Assembly: GCA_027405735.1 (NCBI GenBank)
Contig: JAPEHQ010000001.1
Span: forward strand, 558,001 to 622,000
Direction: 5' to 3'
Origin: Mucor racemosus
Taxonomy: Eukaryota; Mucoromycota; Mucoromycetes; Mucorales; Mucoraceae
Length of the DNA: 64,000 bases
The notes below the pieces were generated by a model. That model was not told the DNA's origin, did not search any database, and was given only the letters and a program-made list of their open reading frames with translations. A program made the translations under genes and the position numbers. Below, in pieces: positions 22,342 through 35,492 of this stretch. Within the stretch, counting starts at the first letter, position 1, and the number at the start of each line of letters is the position of its first letter.

Positions 22342-22651
22342 TGATCTATCAGAATTACAACATTCGATATATAGAAGATCTCCGACAAATCTAGCAGATC
22401 TTATCTATCCAGTAACTGGTTCCTGTCACCCAGGAACTAACAATGAAACATAACTTATAGCAATATTACCACTGAAACATAACATGTTATATTCATACAC
22501 ATTAATAATAATATCTATTGTCACATCTAATGGATCCCTGTCCACTAGATCTTATCACACAATTCCAATAACTATATAAACCCATATTTAATTCATTCTA
22601 ATAAACGGTACTTTTTACGTTGATTTTAATTTATAAAGTCTCGATAAATCA
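22342..22651 (+). repeat. 3' LTR of the chromovirus
   Basis: Same 310-bp sequence as the 5' LTR, ending GATAAATCA and followed directly by the AGATA target duplication. It is preceded by a short purine-rich tract. Confidence 0.95.
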
Positions 22652-22714
22652 AGATATAAGCAATAGCATTTGTCATTAACCGTGCTCCTTTTGAAAACAT
22701 CTTCTAATGATATT

Positions 22715-23830
22715 ATACCATCTTGGATACTACTAAATAGATATGAGCTGAACACATTATTCTACTATTCTTAACTTTATTCTATGTCTCATGAAAGACT
22801 TGAAAACAGGTAAAATTTACTACTTTTCCTTAAAACCTGGGTCTCACGTTTCGTCCCTGCTCTACTTTTGTTTCATTAAATAATACCAAGAAAGAATTGC
22901 ATGTCAATATACCTGAGATGCTCAGCTTTAATCTAAAAATAAGTGTCCAGAAATACACTATTTTTTGCAGTTGGTATAACGTTTTCAGTGTTAATGTTTT
23001 AGATTTTTACAGGTATTTCACTACTAAATTAGAAACTTTAACCCTTCATATCTCTGCAAATATTCAGCTATACTAACAATTTTAAATAATAAAACTTACT
23101 TGTTTTGAAGCACTCTACAACATATTCTAGTTTAAAAAAGTTCTAAGCACTTTTGTTTTTTTTCATTTTTTTTGGCATTTTTGAAGTAAATCTCAAAATA
23201 TTCGTTAAATTGAGCAGCACTTTTTTTTATATTCATGTCATCAATCTCGTGGAGCTCTCTTGGACCCAATTTAATTTTTTTCAAAATATTGATTTTTCGT
23301 GGAGATATTCTCAAAAACGTGTAGAAAAGAACATCTTTGTTTCTGGCTTCAATTTTTCCCTTGTATACCCTTATCCCAAATTCTGAATTTGAAAAAAAAA
23401 TTGTCAAAATTTTCATTTTCTCTACGAAAAATATAGCTAGAAGGTTCATCAATGGCTGGATCGATAGGAAATTTTTTTGCACATTATCTCCATTATTTAT
23501 ATTTAAAGTATGCTTTTAAAAAGTGATGCGTATCTTCAAAAAACCTCCAAAATTTCAATCGAATTTTATGCAACATTTAATGTGAAGCATTTGACTGAAT
23601 TTTGTTTCGATCGATGCAGAATTCAAATCTGTACAAAAACCATTTAATGCACTGCTTCAACTTGCTTTGTGGTTCATGAGCCACTGAATGAGTTTATTTT
23701 TTTTGATCATTTTTCGATCGTTTTGTCAAATAGATTTTTAGACCCAGTTATTATACGTTAAGATGAAAAGGGAATTAGTATTTTGGTTATTTCAACGAAA
23801 AATTGATATTTTTTGCCAGAACAAAATTCT
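22715..23830 (-). repeat. Dispersed repeat R2, copy 2 (reverse orientation)
   Basis: It parallels 5800-6787 closely and is the reverse complement of the distal part of 35493-39117 and 55400-57785. A 116-codon minus-strand frame (23132-23482) resembles the 5912-6280 frame in sequence and reading phase. It starts near CTACTAAATAGATATGAGC and ends around 23825. Boundaries are approximate. Confidence 0.7.
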
Positions 23831-23835
23831 AAATC

Positions 23836-26459
23836 AATTTCAATATCGCTTACATAAAGAAAGACCCAAAATACCTGTGGGATATGGCACGTAGAGGCCT
23901 GGAAAGTGCCAAAAGTGCAAAAACTGTTTATGTAAAAATTCAAATGCGTCGTAAATTCAGTGTATGGATATATATTTCAACAAGTGTTGTAACATATCCG
24001 ATATATGTTCTTTTTTTTTTTTTTTGGTTCTGAAGTATAAAACAACGAAGCGGCATGGACACGTATTTTAACTTGAAGAATAAACATATACTATACATCA
24101 TTGAATAGTCTGAAAGTTGTCACTCATTAATATAAGTACTTTCTGCAGTATATCTGTTTTGAAAGCAGAGTTTATTGATATATTCTGTCTGTTATATTTA
24201 TTTCGGCCTGTTTTTTTTACTATAGTTTTTAATGCACAAACATTATATATAATCAGAACGAAAGAATTAGTGTATGAACGTTTTATATATACTATCCAAA
24301 CTACTGGATTCAAAACATCATTTATTTTGTAGCTTTTTGTACATATCTTGATTAAATGAATTAGATCTGTCAGAGAATAAGTTATAACACCCAGTTCTAG
24401 AAAATATTATTGAACGAAGATCAATTAAAAAAATGATTTTTTTTATAGAAACTAAAGCCTACTAACAATGTGGTAATCGATTTGTGTGATAATTGAGGCT
24501 GTGTTTACTCAGGGTTACTATCGTTCAAAATATACAATCTTCAGTTGTATCACAATACCAAGCATCCTATTGAACGCATTAAAATTCAACGAATCAGACA
24601 GATAAATATTACGTAAACCCATTTTTAGTCAATGGCAATAAGCTGAATATGCACAAAGGACGAATGCAGTTATATTTTTAGTGACGATAAGAAGAAATTT
24701 GCTAGCTGAATTTTATTTAATGTTTCTTTCCAGTTGTAAAGAGCACAAATGTATTTTACTTTGCCTGGATTCATGCAAGAAATGTTTTTATGGCAATAAT
24801 TAATGAATTACATGCCAATTTAGCATGACCGTGCACTTAAAATGGTTAAACAATATGTAATGGGCTTCATCTAATCAGTTATCACCCATGCAGCGACTTT
24901 TTTTTTCTTCCCAAACTAGGAGAATTTGGTTGAGACCGCAAGACATGCATTCGACCGCAAGCTACTTGAAACCAAATGCATGGCCTTTACGTATAAAAAG
25001 TGCATTCGTGTCGGTTATATTATATTGCTGATGTCTATTACATCAAATGTATAATGAAGTTATTTCAAGAGATTGCTATAAAAAATAACAGTATACCGAT
25101 ATGCAGTAAATGTAAAAACATGTAACACAGGAAACGTATCGTAAGCACGCATTCTACACGCAACTTCGATTTGCAGATGATAATTGTAGCTCATGCAACA
25201 CATTAAAATATTGTCCTTTGCTTTTTTATCTATTACTGTTATCTTTGTGTTCAATACGAGACACTGTTTATACTAAACTACCAGCGCTGTTTGGATGAAA
25301 AAGAACCAAATGTAAGCCATTGATGTTGTTTATCGGAGAGATCCTTCCGATCGTGCCTAAAATGAATGATGGGGGCATCCTGTAGTATAAATGTATATTT
25401 ATAAGTGTGTGAATTTATTTTTATATGATGATTGACATTTTGTTTTTTTACCACTATAAAAATATGTACCGTATATTTTCACCGGATTTACTGCTTTTGT
25501 GTTGACCGCATTTGTAATCAAATAAAACTACTAGTACAATATCAAATTAATGTATTAGTATATACACTTTACATGATCAACAACAAGGAGATACAAAATA
25601 TTGACATGGCAGAAAGAAAAACGCCCAAGTATTATTTATCCTTTTTTATAATTTAAGGTTTTTCTTCTTATTATCTATTTGAGAAAGATATAGTGGATCA
25701 GTGTATAACACTCTTGTAAATGTATAAAAAATAACTCTTGAATAGCGATATCTCCTAAAACCACATCTCTTGTGAATAAAAAGAAAAGAGGCTATCGATT
25801 CCTCCTTAATACAACATTGCATCTAGACAAGTATACTGATACACGTAAATTTTTATTCATAATTTAACATCGATTTATTCATCATGCTCAATTTCCTCCT
25901 ACTCCCAACCCCTCAATTATGTATATCTGTGCGTGCATTATGCATTACATACAAGTGCTTTATTATTTGCCTATTACTACTATTAATGATAGTAATTAAA
26001 TGTAATTATGAAACTAAACAAATGTACTATTTTCGTTTTTGCATGTATGTGTCATGATGTCTGCGTGCTTTTTGTTAATGAATAGAATAATGAGTTATAT
26101 GGCATGTAATTTCATGAATAGTCGTTGCCTTGTTCTGATTCGAAATGTGCCTGAAACAAATTTATATATAATTTATAAAGAGTATCCTTTATTAGCAATT
26201 AAGTACATAACATCGACAAAAAAAAGATTCTATCAGGGGAATTATATGTAATGAAAACTAGAATTCGGTACTAATATGTTTTGATGCAAGATAAATATGC
26301 ATAATAATAATATTCAGTATTGCTTGTCTGGTTAAGCATTATTTACACTGGATATCACTTACTCAAGATGATTGTACTCATTTTTAGAATTTTACTTTTC
26401 CCTGGAATTGATTTATATTAATCATGCAAGACAGCATATTTTTGTTTAATGCAATAATG

Positions 26460-26490
<31 letters not shown>

Positions 26491-29400
26491 GCCATTCAGG
26501 TACATAAATTCATTTTTCATTTTGATGAAAATAAATAACATCAAACACCACCATATGTATAGAAGCAAGGGATGTTGAGAAGAAGAAAAAGAAGATATCG
26601 ATTGTATACATGTAAACGATTGTGTATGAGGAATCGTGAATCTGTGATTCGAGGGTATACGATATTTAGAAATAAATAGAAAAAAAAACGCCCACAAATC
26701 CTTAAAAAAAAAAATAAACTAACTTTACAAATGTCTTTACTCTCCTATAAAGTCCCTTAATGCGACAAAGTCTGTAAGATTTTTTTTGACCCTTGCTTGG
26801 ATAAAAAAAAAATTGGAATAAGCTCATTCATCAGCATGTCAGTGTGTCATCTTTTACGAATAAGGAGTTTCTCCTCGATTTTATTCTGCAATAATTATTT
26901 CAAAATTGAACATGAAGATGTGATTTTGCTGGAGTTATAGACACAATAAATACGTATACAGTGAGATATTGGAATGTTATTATGGATTTCATGATGCTTC
27001 TTTTTTATTTAACATCAAATGTAAAGGCAAAAGTAGCCAAGGGAAAATTAAACAAACAAGCAGCTAAAAAAGCTATATTTTACATTTCGGAGGAACCAAC
27101 TAATTTTGTCAATTATTCTATGATAGCAATCTTTTTTATTGATTTAAACTATTTTCTTTTAAGCTAGCTCAGAATATATACAGAGAAAAAAGATTTTTTC
27201 TTAGAAGCAAACTATTCAATCAAGAGAGTTTAGTAGAAGAAGAAAGATTAATCTTTTTTCTTCGGCAAAAATCATCATACATTCTTTTTACAATCGATTT
27301 GAAATGATGAGCAGAACGAATTTGACTCCGTACACAATAATGAGCAAACTGATTAGCGCGCTCCTTACACCTCGTTATTTCTCCTTATGTATCATAACAG
27401 TTTTTATATTACGACATAGAATATTCATAAATTTATTCTTATTACCTCACCCCCTTGTTTGTAGATGAACTACATCGATAATAATGTTTGAAAAGGCAAT
27501 TTTTGACAGGGGGTAGTCAAGTAGTTTTTAAGCAAAGGAAAAAAGTGAGACACATCTATGTTATAATAATACGACACATGTAATGTGGCGAAATCATACA
27601 CTGATAATTATTTCGAATTAAACCATTAAAATGAATTTTTCATCATAATGGCGATTTTGTAGATGTTGATGTTGTGACTATAACAGTATTGTCTATTTAA
27701 ATAAATAAAAATGAGGCTTCTAATTTCATATATACAAGGTTTTGTGTATCAGAAGCACTTCTTACTTGTCAATCACGATGACAATAATAAAAAACTAAAA
27801 TCGGGTCGAGTCTCCCGTTATCTTATTTAGGAAAAGAGGGGGTCGGTGCTCACAAATGAGGGAAAGTTACAACGTGTAAATTAGAAATTATCTAACCAGG
27901 ATCAGTTAACCACAATTTATGAATACCCTGGGCGGAGACAGATATATGATCAAAGGAGAGTGTCTTGAATCCAGTGTGTACATGTAATGTATGTGCTTCA
28001 ATAATTACAGTAGATTAATTGCAACATGAACGTGTCAACACAACAACAAAAAAAAGTATATATCAAGTCCGACCATAGCAACCAGGCACAGTTGCCATGA
28101 CAACAAGGAACGGAATCAATAAAGTATGAGTAACCGAGAGTCAAGTAAATGAATGCACATACTGGTTTCACAGGATTATTATTCAATATGAATTTTATGG
28201 TACTGTATCAGATCAATTAATTGACAAGAATACGTATAGATTTAAATCACTCATCTTACAGAATCGCATAAGGAGTACATGAATTGATATGATTGAATAT
28301 GATGATGATGTTTGGTGCTAATTACCTAAATTTCATACATTGTGCCACATCATTATATGTAGCTTTTATACCATCAATAAAAATTATTTTTAGTATATAG
28401 GATTAAAACATATATATAAAAAAAAGTTTAAAAACGCACATTTCTTGAAAAAGTAAGTATGAATGTGTAACAGTATAGAAAAGAGATGAATGTATAATTT
28501 TATATTAAAGCGAGATGTTATGTGAAGCAAGGAGAAGCGCAATTTTTGTTTAAAAACAGACATTTAGCTACAAGTGATATATATATATATATATATATGA
28601 GGGAGATTACTATATGGTTTGTTTAGTTGTGATGATATATCATCTATAAATAATTGTAGTACAGGTCAAACTTTGTAAATAAATAACGAATAGCAGTTGT
28701 CAAGCACGTACAAAAAGTGCTGTTTAAATAAAGAACAAAATATATTTGTGCACGGTGATATCGACTTCTTAACTTGTCAACTGTGTGCGATATACTTAAA
28801 AAAAGATAAAAAATAGAACATAATTCATCATCGCCATCGGGATTGATCCGTAATTATATAAATTACAACCTTATACAATTTTTTTTGTTGTTGGACCAAC
28901 CAGCTGATTTGAACAACCCACTCGACTTTCATGCTTTGATCGACATATTTATTAATAAATGAGATGTAGTATTTTTGCACTGTAAAACGAAGAAAGATGA
29001 TTAGTGGGAAGAGGAGGAACTAACAAAAAAGGAGAAAGATGGTGAACAGACAATATATAATTATCGGAGTAGTTAACTTTCTTCAACACTAGATATTACT
29101 ATTGCTACTACTACTATTACTATTTATTTTTACTGTTGCAACCATGCAATCAACATGTGAAACATGGCTACACGATCGATGACAAGTTACTTTTTCTTTT
29201 TTTTTTCTTTTTTTTTTTTTTTTTACAATAAAGGAGTAAAAATAATAACAGCATTGATTTATAACCGAGATTTTTATGATATCAAGAATTATAATTATAA
29301 TGTATAATGTAGGGGATCCTAATGTGTATGATGTGATGTGTATGTGTATGTGTGCGTATATGTGTATGCGTATGTATATGTATTGATGCCCATTTATATA

Positions 29401-30163
29401 AATGATAATAATAATGAGAAACGAAATAAAAATAGAGAGAGAGAGAGAGAGAGAAACAGAGAAAGAGAAAGAGGGGTATAAGGGATAAAAGTGTGTACGC
29501 TAACACAATATAATAATATGGATTTATACATTTATACAAGGAGCAATTTATGCTGATTTTACAGCTATTTCAAACAAAAAAGTAAGTTTGTATGTCGTTC
29601 TACATACACAGTTTAGTCGATCTTTCATCAACTTTAAATAATTTAACTATAGAGCACCACTCCTTGAATTCACCCTAAATTAAGCCTAGGCTTTTATTTT
29701 TATGTATCCATACAAATCAAAGATCTGTAAGTTTACGCGTTATTATTATTATATATTATATTGTATACAGGAGTACACACAAACGTTACTCTTTCATGTT
29801 GTGCTCCATCTAGGGGTATAAGGAGCAAAAAGTCAATATTAAGCTGTGGTGTAGTCATCTTAATACCTTGTGTGTTGACCCAAAAAAGGCTTTAATTTTT
29901 TTCTTTTTCGTCTATAAATATTGGACATGCTCAACTTTTACACTTTTCTATCTTTCTTTCTCTTTTATTTTTTATTTTTCATAAAAACTCTTTTTATTTT
30001 TCTGTATTGTTTGTTGTCTTGACAACTAACTTTTAATTAAACAAATTTTCCTTATTTATAAAGAAAATTTCATAAAATATATACCATCAGCATTGACGAA
30101 ATAAAACCAAAGAGATTAAATCAAAATCCTACTCAATTAACTTACAAATTCAAGCATTAAATC
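23836..30163. other. Long intergenic region upstream of the zinc-finger gene
   Basis: Over 6 kb with no gene I can support; all frames are short and low-complexity. It contains a 30-base A run (26460-26489), a TA run near 28580-28597, a TG/GTAT-rich stretch near 29325-29385 and a GA run near 29436-29453. The last 250 bases are CT-rich, as is usual for a promoter and 5' UTR here. Confidence 0.5.
26460..26489. repeat. Homopolymer A run (30 bases)
   Basis: Uninterrupted A tract, likely unstable in length and prone to assembly error. Shorter A/T runs occur at 5009-5034 and 31496-31520. Confidence 0.9.
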
Positions 30164-30880
30164 ATGGAAATTTTGGAACTCGTTCATCAAGAAACAACAC
30201 TCAGTTTAGAAAGACCTTTCGAGTGCACTTTTAACGACTGCAAAAAGACATTTGGTACTTTTTTTAAAAAAAAAATGTCATTAAATCAACAAGTTATTAA
30301 TCCACCAAAATCATTAGGCAGACGATCTGATTTAGTAAGACACTCTCGTATTCATACTAATGAAAGGTAATTGTCAAATTGAATTATATAAACAAATAAA
30401 GCTGAAACAAATTCCATTTTAGACCATTCAAATGTCGAGAACCAAGCTGTGGCAAAAGCTTTATTCAGGTAATAATTCATTTTAGCTTGGCTAAAGACAA
30501 AATAACTTATCAAATATAAACAGCGCTCGGCCTTGACAGTGCATATGCGTACTCATTCTGGCGAAAGACCGCATGTATGCGAGTTTCCTCTCTGCAATAA
30601 GAGTTTTAGCGATAGCAGTTCACTTGCAAGACACAGGTAAATATTTATAAAATGAAAATCATTTTCCTTATTTCATCAGCTCTAATCTTTTAAATTTAAA
30701 ATAGACGTACTCATACTGGTAAAAGACCTTATAGATGTCCATTTGATGGTTGTTCAAAGAGTTTTGTTCGTAAAACTATTTTGACCAAGCATATGAAAGG
30801 AGACCATGCTACAAATGGTAGAAGACCTTCTGTTCAATGGCAACCCTTTATTGAAGAAAGACGTAGAGTCATGCTTTTGC

Positions 30881-30920
<40 letters not shown>

Positions 30921-31395
30921 GCAACAACAACAAAATCAGCATCATAATAATCAACAAAATCCCATGGCTTCTTGTGCTTGCGCAGATTGTCATAGTAATA
31001 CAAACATGTCCTTAGTTACGAATGCATCTCCACCTTATTGGTCACCTCCTACACCCGTTTTGTCTGTCTATGAGAGCCCTTGTTTGAGTCAAGATGATGC
31101 CTCAAGCAGTAGTAGCCCTTCCTCTCCTTCTAGTATATCTTGGCCTTATTCTTCAGCTGTACCTTATCAGCATTATTATCAACATCAATATCATCAACAG
31201 CAACAACAACAACAACAACAACAAAAGCAATTATCCAATTGGGCACCTGCAGCTTGTTATGATCGTGATCACATCGTATTACCTAGTTTATCTAATCTTT
31301 TAGTCCCTGTTAAACAAGAGTGGCCCAACTCTTCTTCTTCTACTACTTTATCTCCATCCAGAAGAGACAGTGGTCTTTCATTATTCTACTCGTAA
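30164..31395 (+). CDS. C2H2 zinc-finger transcription factor (four fingers, poly-Gln tail)
   Basis: Five exons, 30164-30254, 30318-30366, 30423-30468, 30524-30636 and 30705-31395, give 329 residues. Four tandem TFIIIA-type fingers lie in about residues 17-145: C21/C26...H39/H43, then the finger starting [10 protein letters not shown], then [10 protein letters not shown], then [10 protein letters not shown]. They are joined by NERPF, SGERPH and TGKRPY linkers. The C-terminal half holds two poly-Gln tracts, Ser/Pro-rich stretches and a KQEW segment, typical of activation domains. The first intron (30255-30317) is 63 nt with no stop, so its retention would insert 21 residues inside finger 1. It is preceded by a very long intergenic region, as often seen for regulators. 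The DNA target is unknown and the ortholog was not identified. Confidence 0.88.
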
Positions 31396-31493
31396 TGTAT
31401 ATACTATCTCCTCTTTCTTTATTATTATACCATTCTTCTATGTTTTTCTTTCAATTTGTAAAGAGAAAAAAAAAGTTACCCTTTTCCATGATC

Positions 31494-31526
<33 letters not shown>

Positions 31527-32840
31527 AAAAAATTCAAAAGCTTCACAAAATACATCATTTTACTGCAACTTTACATACCCCCCCTCCTCCCCCAACAAAC
31601 CTCAAAAAACTACCCATTTTTATGAAAAAACCAACATCCTCCCTAATTTTCTTTTATCTTGAATATTCATCATCATTATAATGAATTTTCTTAAAAGATA
31701 ATATCAGGAAAATATCGTCTCCCCCCTTTTTTGATTTTATGTTACGTATTATGCAATTTCTTTTTATTATTATATAACCTTACAATTAACTATGCCTTAT
31801 TTATTCTATGCCAACAACAATTTCATTCTTTTTCATTGACAACAATATTCGCCCTTGGTTTTTTCTTTTCTTCCTCTTCCTCAATCCAAACTCTTCATCC
31901 TCGCTTCTTTTTCTTTAGTTTCTTCTTTTACATTAGTATTAATAAAAATAAAAATACATTTAGTATATCTCTAAAGTTTTTGGATTTTAACATTTTAGGA
32001 AATGTTTCACCATTTGTGAAGGCTTGTTCAACCTTCTAAAATAATTAAATATTCCGGATTAAACTTCATGCTTGTGCGTCTCTTTTTGTTTTGTGTTAGA
32101 TTTTGTTCATTGACTTTCTCCCTGTTTTTTTTCTTGTATTATTAAATGTTATTGTTAAAGTACCTTATACATAAACTGAAAAGTTAAAAGAACTTTAATA
32201 TATAACGTATGTTTTATGAAAAATAATTTTATCTGTTTATCGCTGATATACTTTTTATTTTTAAACTAGCTGTTGACAACGGGATCATTAAATCAACCAA
32301 AAAAAAAATCGGTACCTGAACGGCGTTTTAATTGCATTGCCTTTTTTGATTTAATGAGCATTTCCCACAATCTCTCTTCAGGAACATAACACCAATATGT
32401 ATAAATGCGATAATGAAAAATACAGCAATGTGAAGCACACGCAGGTTAAACAGATATATATAATCTGTAAGAGGCCATTAAAATGAGCTACAAAAAAACC
32501 CTTTGAAGACAACGTTGAGCTTAAGTCTAGATTGCACGTCATTATCATTGTTCTCAAAAACTTTTCTCAGGATAGAAGAATCAATTTTCGAAAATCATGG
32601 TGGTATAGAATCATTGAATAGCGTTAACTGAATTCATATATGTTCATTGGATCAAATCAGCCAATCGTTGCTTTAATGTGCCTGGATTTTTTAGTAACAA
32701 AATTCAAATGCATATTATAATAACGAAAAAAGTGATGATTGAGGCATAATTTCCATCTCAATAGAGAGGTAGCCACGTTTTATTATAACAGTGGTCGATA
32801 TAGAGCAATTTATACACATAAATGATATGCGAATAATTCA
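31396..32840. other. Convergent intergenic region, no gene seen
   Basis: It holds the 3' UTRs of the zinc-finger gene and of the coiled-coil gene on the other strand. A-rich (31496-31520) and T-rich tracts dominate. The frames present are low-complexity and unsupported. Confidence 0.5.
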
Positions 32841-35342
32841 TCACGCTGACTGGATATCAGATAATTGCGAGTCAATTGATTGCAACTCATACTTTGCAAC
32901 GGTAATGAGAGTATCATAATTTTTTAGTGATTCATCTTGTAATTTTAAATGCAACTGTTGCTTGCGTTTATTCAATACTAACCCTAATTCAGTTTCTTGC
33001 AGAAAAACAAAACATTCGAATGTTATTTCTCGTTCCATATATGTATATACGGTACTTACTTTGATTATTTTCCATCAAGACTAGCTCTTGCTCCAACGCA
33101 TTGAGTTCGTCTTTCGCTACTTTTAACTGGTTATTCGCAAGCGCAATTCCATCATTAAGATCTTTGCTTTCTTCTAGCTTTAACAAAAGCGACTGTGCCG
33201 CTTTAATTTTCATAGATAATGCTCCTGCTTTCTCAAATTGGCCATTCTCAATGGCTAGACTTTTTAGTTTGTCAAGACTTTTAAGTTTATTAGTAACTTT
33301 AGCAGTTTCTTCTTCCAAATCAATACACGCTTGTTCGCATTGATAGAGCTTATCTTGAATTGATTTGATTTCTAGATTTTTACGGGTGATGGATTCCCGA
33401 GATCTGTTATACATTTTAAATTAGTGATATGCACACAACTTGTGTTACTTAATTACCACACCTTCTTATCGCTACTACATATTGTGCAACCGTTTGATCT
33501 CGGCTTTCAATCATTGAATTTAATAAATTTTCCAAAATGTTTTGCTCCTTTTTACTATTTTGTGCTCTTTCTGTGGCCTGTTCGATTTGTGTAACTAATT
33601 GATTCAGCTCTTGTTCATTCAACTGCATTGTTGCTTGTTGGTTCTCCATATCCTTTTCAATTTTAGCATCCTGCTCATCCAACAAAGTTAATTTGTGCTG
33701 AATTTCTTCTTGGCGTGCCTCGATCATTTTTTTCTCGTTGTTATACTCATCAACTTCCTCATTAAAAACAGCTAGTTTACCATCGATTACAATATCTACA
33801 GCTTGGAGCTCTTTGTTTACTGTCGCTTGTTCGGCTTCAAGTTGCTTCAGCTTTTGCATTAATTCTTCTATGTTGAGCTATCCCCATTGTTAGTAAAATG
33901 CAATACAAATCAAATGTATATTTACCTGAATAGTTGCTGATGTCGTTTCAAGTGTCTTTTTCCTGCCTACTTCCTCTTGCACAGCTTCTTCCATGCGCTC
34001 ATCCAAATCTGCATGGTTTTGGGTCCACATTCCTAAATCAAATGCAATTTCTGATTTTTCACTCTCAATTGCGGCTCGTTGTTGCTCCATTTGTTTGATT
34101 ATTTGGTCATGTAGACGCTTTTTATCTGCTGAAAATGTTGCTAGTCGATGCTGACGCTCCTCTTTTACCTCTTGGCAGCATTTTGCCATACTTTCTGCAT
34201 CTTGTGATTCTTGTTGCAAAATAATAATCAAGTTCTGCCAGTCTTTTCTTGCTTGTTCTTCGAAATTACGAGATGAAAAATCGACAAGATCCTTCTCCAT
34301 CTTGTCTTTCCGCATAGCATGCTTGTGTGCTGCCTCAAAATCTTCTGACTGTAAAGCTTGTTGCTTTTTGTACTCCATGAGCTCAATTTTCTCTTTTATC
34401 TAATTAGCATCAATTTTATTAATACATTTGCATTGACTGGATTGCTAATTCATATACGGTACCTCATGCACCATGTTCTGGTATTTAATTTGATTTTCGT
34501 AATTCCTTTGTATACTCTGTACTTGCTCTGATTTTTTCTTTTGGATCTTTTGCCAGCGAGTTGAAGCCTGCAAAAGTTTTACTTCTTTGTCTGGCTTGAT
34601 AATTGATTTCGACATGATTGGTGTCTCTATTTCATCCATCAGAGAAGAAGATGTAGTATTACTGTTCAATGCCGGAGGAGCTTATAGAAAAAGTTTTATT
34701 AGATTTTGTAAAACGATGATCGCTTTACTTACTAAAATTCATAAAATCAAAAGCAGATTTTATCATTGGAGATTGTCCCTCATTTTGCCTTGCTGGACTG
34801 ATATCATTAGACATGCTTTGGAACAGTTTTCCCTTTCCCTTACTCGAGAAATCCCTTCTCTTATCAGTAAATGTAGCAGGATAATCTTCCATGAGTGAGA
34901 AATATTTATTGATATTCTCTTTCTTCATGTTTTTATCTGTCTTATCTTTGGATTGATAACTAATCTCATCATCATCATTAATAAAATCTTCCATAATAAA
35001 GGAAGACGAAAATTTAAGTGGTTGATGTTTAGTTACATGAGAGGATGATCTAGTTCCATTATTTTGACCGATAAATGAAAAAGATGACTTGAAATCTGAT
35101 TTTGGTATATTACTGCTCCATGAGTTTGCTTCTTTGTTTAATGAAGAATTAGAGCTACTACGGTTGTTATTGTTATTAAGGTGATCCTCTGAGCCAGCCT
35201 CGTGAAATAGTGAGTTCGATGCTTGTCCAGTACGCTGAGTTGCTGCTCCCCGCTTATTCTTTTCGCTATACGGAAATGAGTTCTTATTTGATGTTTGATT
35301 ATTACTGATTTGAGAATTAGCTATAAAGTCGAATGCAGACAT
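32841..35342 (-). CDS. Large coiled-coil protein with UVR-like motifs
   Basis: Six exons on the minus strand, 34733-35342, 34463-34680, 33926-34399, 33462-33877, 33060-33403 and 32841-32995, join in frame to 738 residues. I chose the ATG at 35342 because the upstream extension of the frame has no ATG. Residues 1-205 are Ser/Asn-rich and disordered, with the motif SAFDF twice, near residue 2 and near residue 196. From about 255 onward the protein is almost wholly charged coiled coil. Two segments (LQSEDFEAAHKHAMRKDKME and IENGQFEKAGALSMKIKAAQ) fit the UVR-motif pattern of a short helical hairpin. This suggests a structural or adaptor protein. I do not recognise a named ortholog. Confidence 0.85.
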
Positions 35343-35492
35343 AATGCAAATATTGAATTGTGAGAGAAAAGAGGATGTGGAGGCATGACGCGGTTTCAAG
35401 GGAAGCTTTAATTTTTATACTTTCGTGTTACGCTTTTATTTGCGCAATATTCTATTTCACTTCTCTCCAGACAATGCAAATCTTATTATGGC

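Larger units (their letters stand above)
16639..22651 (+). mobile_element. Full-length Ty3/gypsy chromovirus (LTR retrotransposon)
   Basis: A complete 6013-bp element with 310-bp LTRs (16639-16948 and 22342-22651), both TG...CA and identical by eye. The 5-bp target duplication AGATA lies at 16634-16638 and 22652-22656. One uninterrupted Gag-Pol ORF occupies most of the interior. Domain order protease-RT-RNase H-integrase-chromodomain places it in the chromovirus branch of Ty3/gypsy. A purine-rich tract (GATGAGGGGTAA, about 22330-22341) precedes the 3' LTR as polypurine tract. Identical LTRs, an open frame and a perfect duplication point to a recent insertion. It is a fungal element and encodes no envelope. 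Confidence 0.97.

Noticed and set aside
28580..28597. TA dinucleotide run as a possible promoter
   Set aside because: Simple microsatellite with no gene nearby.
29282..29539. 85-codon minus-strand frame with His/Thr repeats
   Set aside because: Translation of TG/GA microsatellites; no coding support.
30806..31015. Poly-Asn frame in the zinc-finger gene
   Set aside because: Out-of-frame reading of the CAA repeat that codes poly-Gln in the real frame.
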